Part shown: piece after piece, positions 13,391-14,079 of the stretch
Layout of the letters: each line of letters starts with the position of its first letter
Numbering within the stretch: position 1 is the stretch's first letter
NCBI GenBank assembly: GCA_017411235.1
Contig: JAFPMR010000111.1
Span: 1-14,079 of the forward strand
Reading direction: 5' to 3'
Length of the DNA: 14,079 nucleotides
DNA from: Bacilli bacterium
GTDB lineage: Bacteria; Bacillota_I; Bacilli_A; RF39; UBA660
Translations under genes and position numbers: made by a program
The notes under the pieces: generated by a model
Seen by the model: the letters and a program-made list of their open reading frames with translations, nothing else
Told to the model about the DNA's origin: nothing
The model's database searches: none

Positions 13391-14079
13391 CTTTTGCATA
13401 ATAATACAATAAATAAAATAACTATAACTAAAGGAATAATATAGAACCAATTAAAAGATTTCTTTTCTTCCGTGACTTCAACAATCTCCTCATTAATTAC
13501 AACATGTCTATCAATATTAGGAATATCAAATTCATAGAATTCAATAAAATCATCATAAGTATTAATTCCTAGAATCATTTTATTATTGTAAAAGACAACA
13601 TCTTCAAGTTCACCAACTCCCCCAGGAGTAACAATAGTATCTAATTTATTACCACCCAAATCATAAACATGAATAGTATTAGTACCATCTCCACCAAGTC
13701 TTACCCAAGACCAAGTAGAATAATATATTAAACCATCATAATATGTCCATCCTTGACGACCAACATCAGAACTCATATTCATTCCAATAATAAATGGTAA
13801 TTTAGATTTCAAAGAAAAATCACTATTATAATAAAAACCAGTACTTATTGTTCTAACTGCATATAAATCTTTATCTTCTACATAGGTAATGCTTCTAATT
13901 GGTAAAGATATTTTAATATCTCTAAGATGGTTAAAATCAGTACCATCAAATACATGTAACAAACTTAAACCATCACCATGTAAAACATATATTTTATTCT
14001 CTTTACTATTATAAGTAACATCATTAGCATGACCAACATCACTAGTGTAAAACTCTTTTATTAACTTCTTAGTATCTAA
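13375..14079 (-). CDS. C-terminal part of a membrane-anchored beta-propeller-like protein (5' end outside window)
   Basis: The minus frame is open from the window edge, giving the last 234 residues; a TTG at 13962 is internal, not a start. The sequence has repeats of about 40-50 residues typical of propeller blades: VGHANDVTYNSKENKIYVLHG, then LLHVFDGTDFNHLRDIKI, YVEDKDLYAVRT, WTYYDGLIYYSTWSW, TIHVYDLGGNKLDTI and LEDVVFYNNKMILGI. Blade patterns of this kind (WD40/YncE-like) are general binding scaffolds. After an acidic linker (EEIVEVTEEKK) there is one membrane helix (about 20 residues) and a short Lys/Arg/Cys tail (CKRKRCK). The propeller should therefore be outside with the tail inside, provided a signal peptide lies beyond the window. 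Partner unknown. Confidence 0.85.
   Translation of the reverse strand, partial: LDTKKLIKEFYTSDVGHANDVTYNSKENKIYVLHGDGLSLLHVFDGTDFNHLRDIKISLPIRSITYVEDKDLYAVRTISTGFYYNSDFSLKSKLPFIIGMNMSSDVGRQGWTYYDGLIYYSTWSWVRLGGDGTNTIHVYDLGGNKLDTIVTPGGVGELEDVVFYNNKMILGINTYDDFIEFYEFDIPNIDRHVVINEEIVEVTEEKKSFNWFYIIPLVIVILFIVLLCKRKRCK

Noticed and set aside
1..14079. Wholesale reassignment of UGA to Trp (genetic code 4)
   Set aside because: All intact genes use TGG for Trp, and an AT-rich genome with code 4 would use mostly TGA. Only two isolated UGA interruptions are seen, and one TGA works best as a stop.

Overview
The window is very AT-rich, with Ile ATA/ATC, Lys AAA and Arg AGA codons, short intergenic gaps and Gram-positive style ribosome binding sites. 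It looks like a chromosomal piece of a low-GC Firmicutes/Bacilli lineage, perhaps an uncultured gut Bacilli (RF39-like) relative. That placement is inference from composition and gene families; no marker gene here fixes it. Twelve intact plus-strand genes, three minus-strand genes, the tail of an upstream gene and one broken gene are visible. There are no rRNA or tRNA genes, insertion sequences, CRISPR arrays or phage genes.

Layout. 1-2870 is housekeeping: the end of an unknown gene, trmB (tRNA m7G46 methyltransferase), a Nudix hydrolase interrupted by an in-frame TGA, mtnN (MTA/SAH nucleosidase) and an alpha/beta hydrolase of the monoacylglycerol lipase type. 2903-6848 holds three unrecognised proteins: a small anchored protein with a Thr/Lys/Glu tail, a 564-residue soluble protein with a ParB-like GRHR motif, and a 533-residue membrane protein 12 bases behind it. 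6882-7568 encodes a membrane-bound XRE regulator, followed by a 234-base gap containing a gene start that breaks at a TGA. 7803-8671 (minus) is a translationally coupled DUF4234/DUF2752 pair. 8752-11269 carries a DnaQ-like exonuclease-fold protein lacking most catalytic residues, a four-helix membrane protein and a membrane-anchored serpin with a large insertion. 11319-13365 has a DUF523 (TudS-like) protein and an unrecognised coiled-coil protein. The right edge is the C-terminal part of a membrane-anchored beta-propeller-like protein on the minus strand.

Expression. Most plus-strand genes have their own -10 box, 15 to 32 bases before the start codon. Eight of these are exact extended -10 elements (TGTTATAAT five times, TGATATAAT three times), mostly without a good -35. 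Rho-independent terminators separate many genes, and two run directly into the next promoter. The genes are therefore probably mostly transcribed singly. Three start codons were moved downstream (mtnN, the DUF4234 gene, the serpin) because the longer frames begin inside ribosome binding sites or promoters.

Most worth checking: the serpin insertion and reactive loop, the isolated UGA events, the catalytically stripped exonuclease fold, the ParB-like/membrane gene pair, and twin palindromes flanking the XRE regulator gene. No complete, clearly new multi-gene system can be shown from this window alone.
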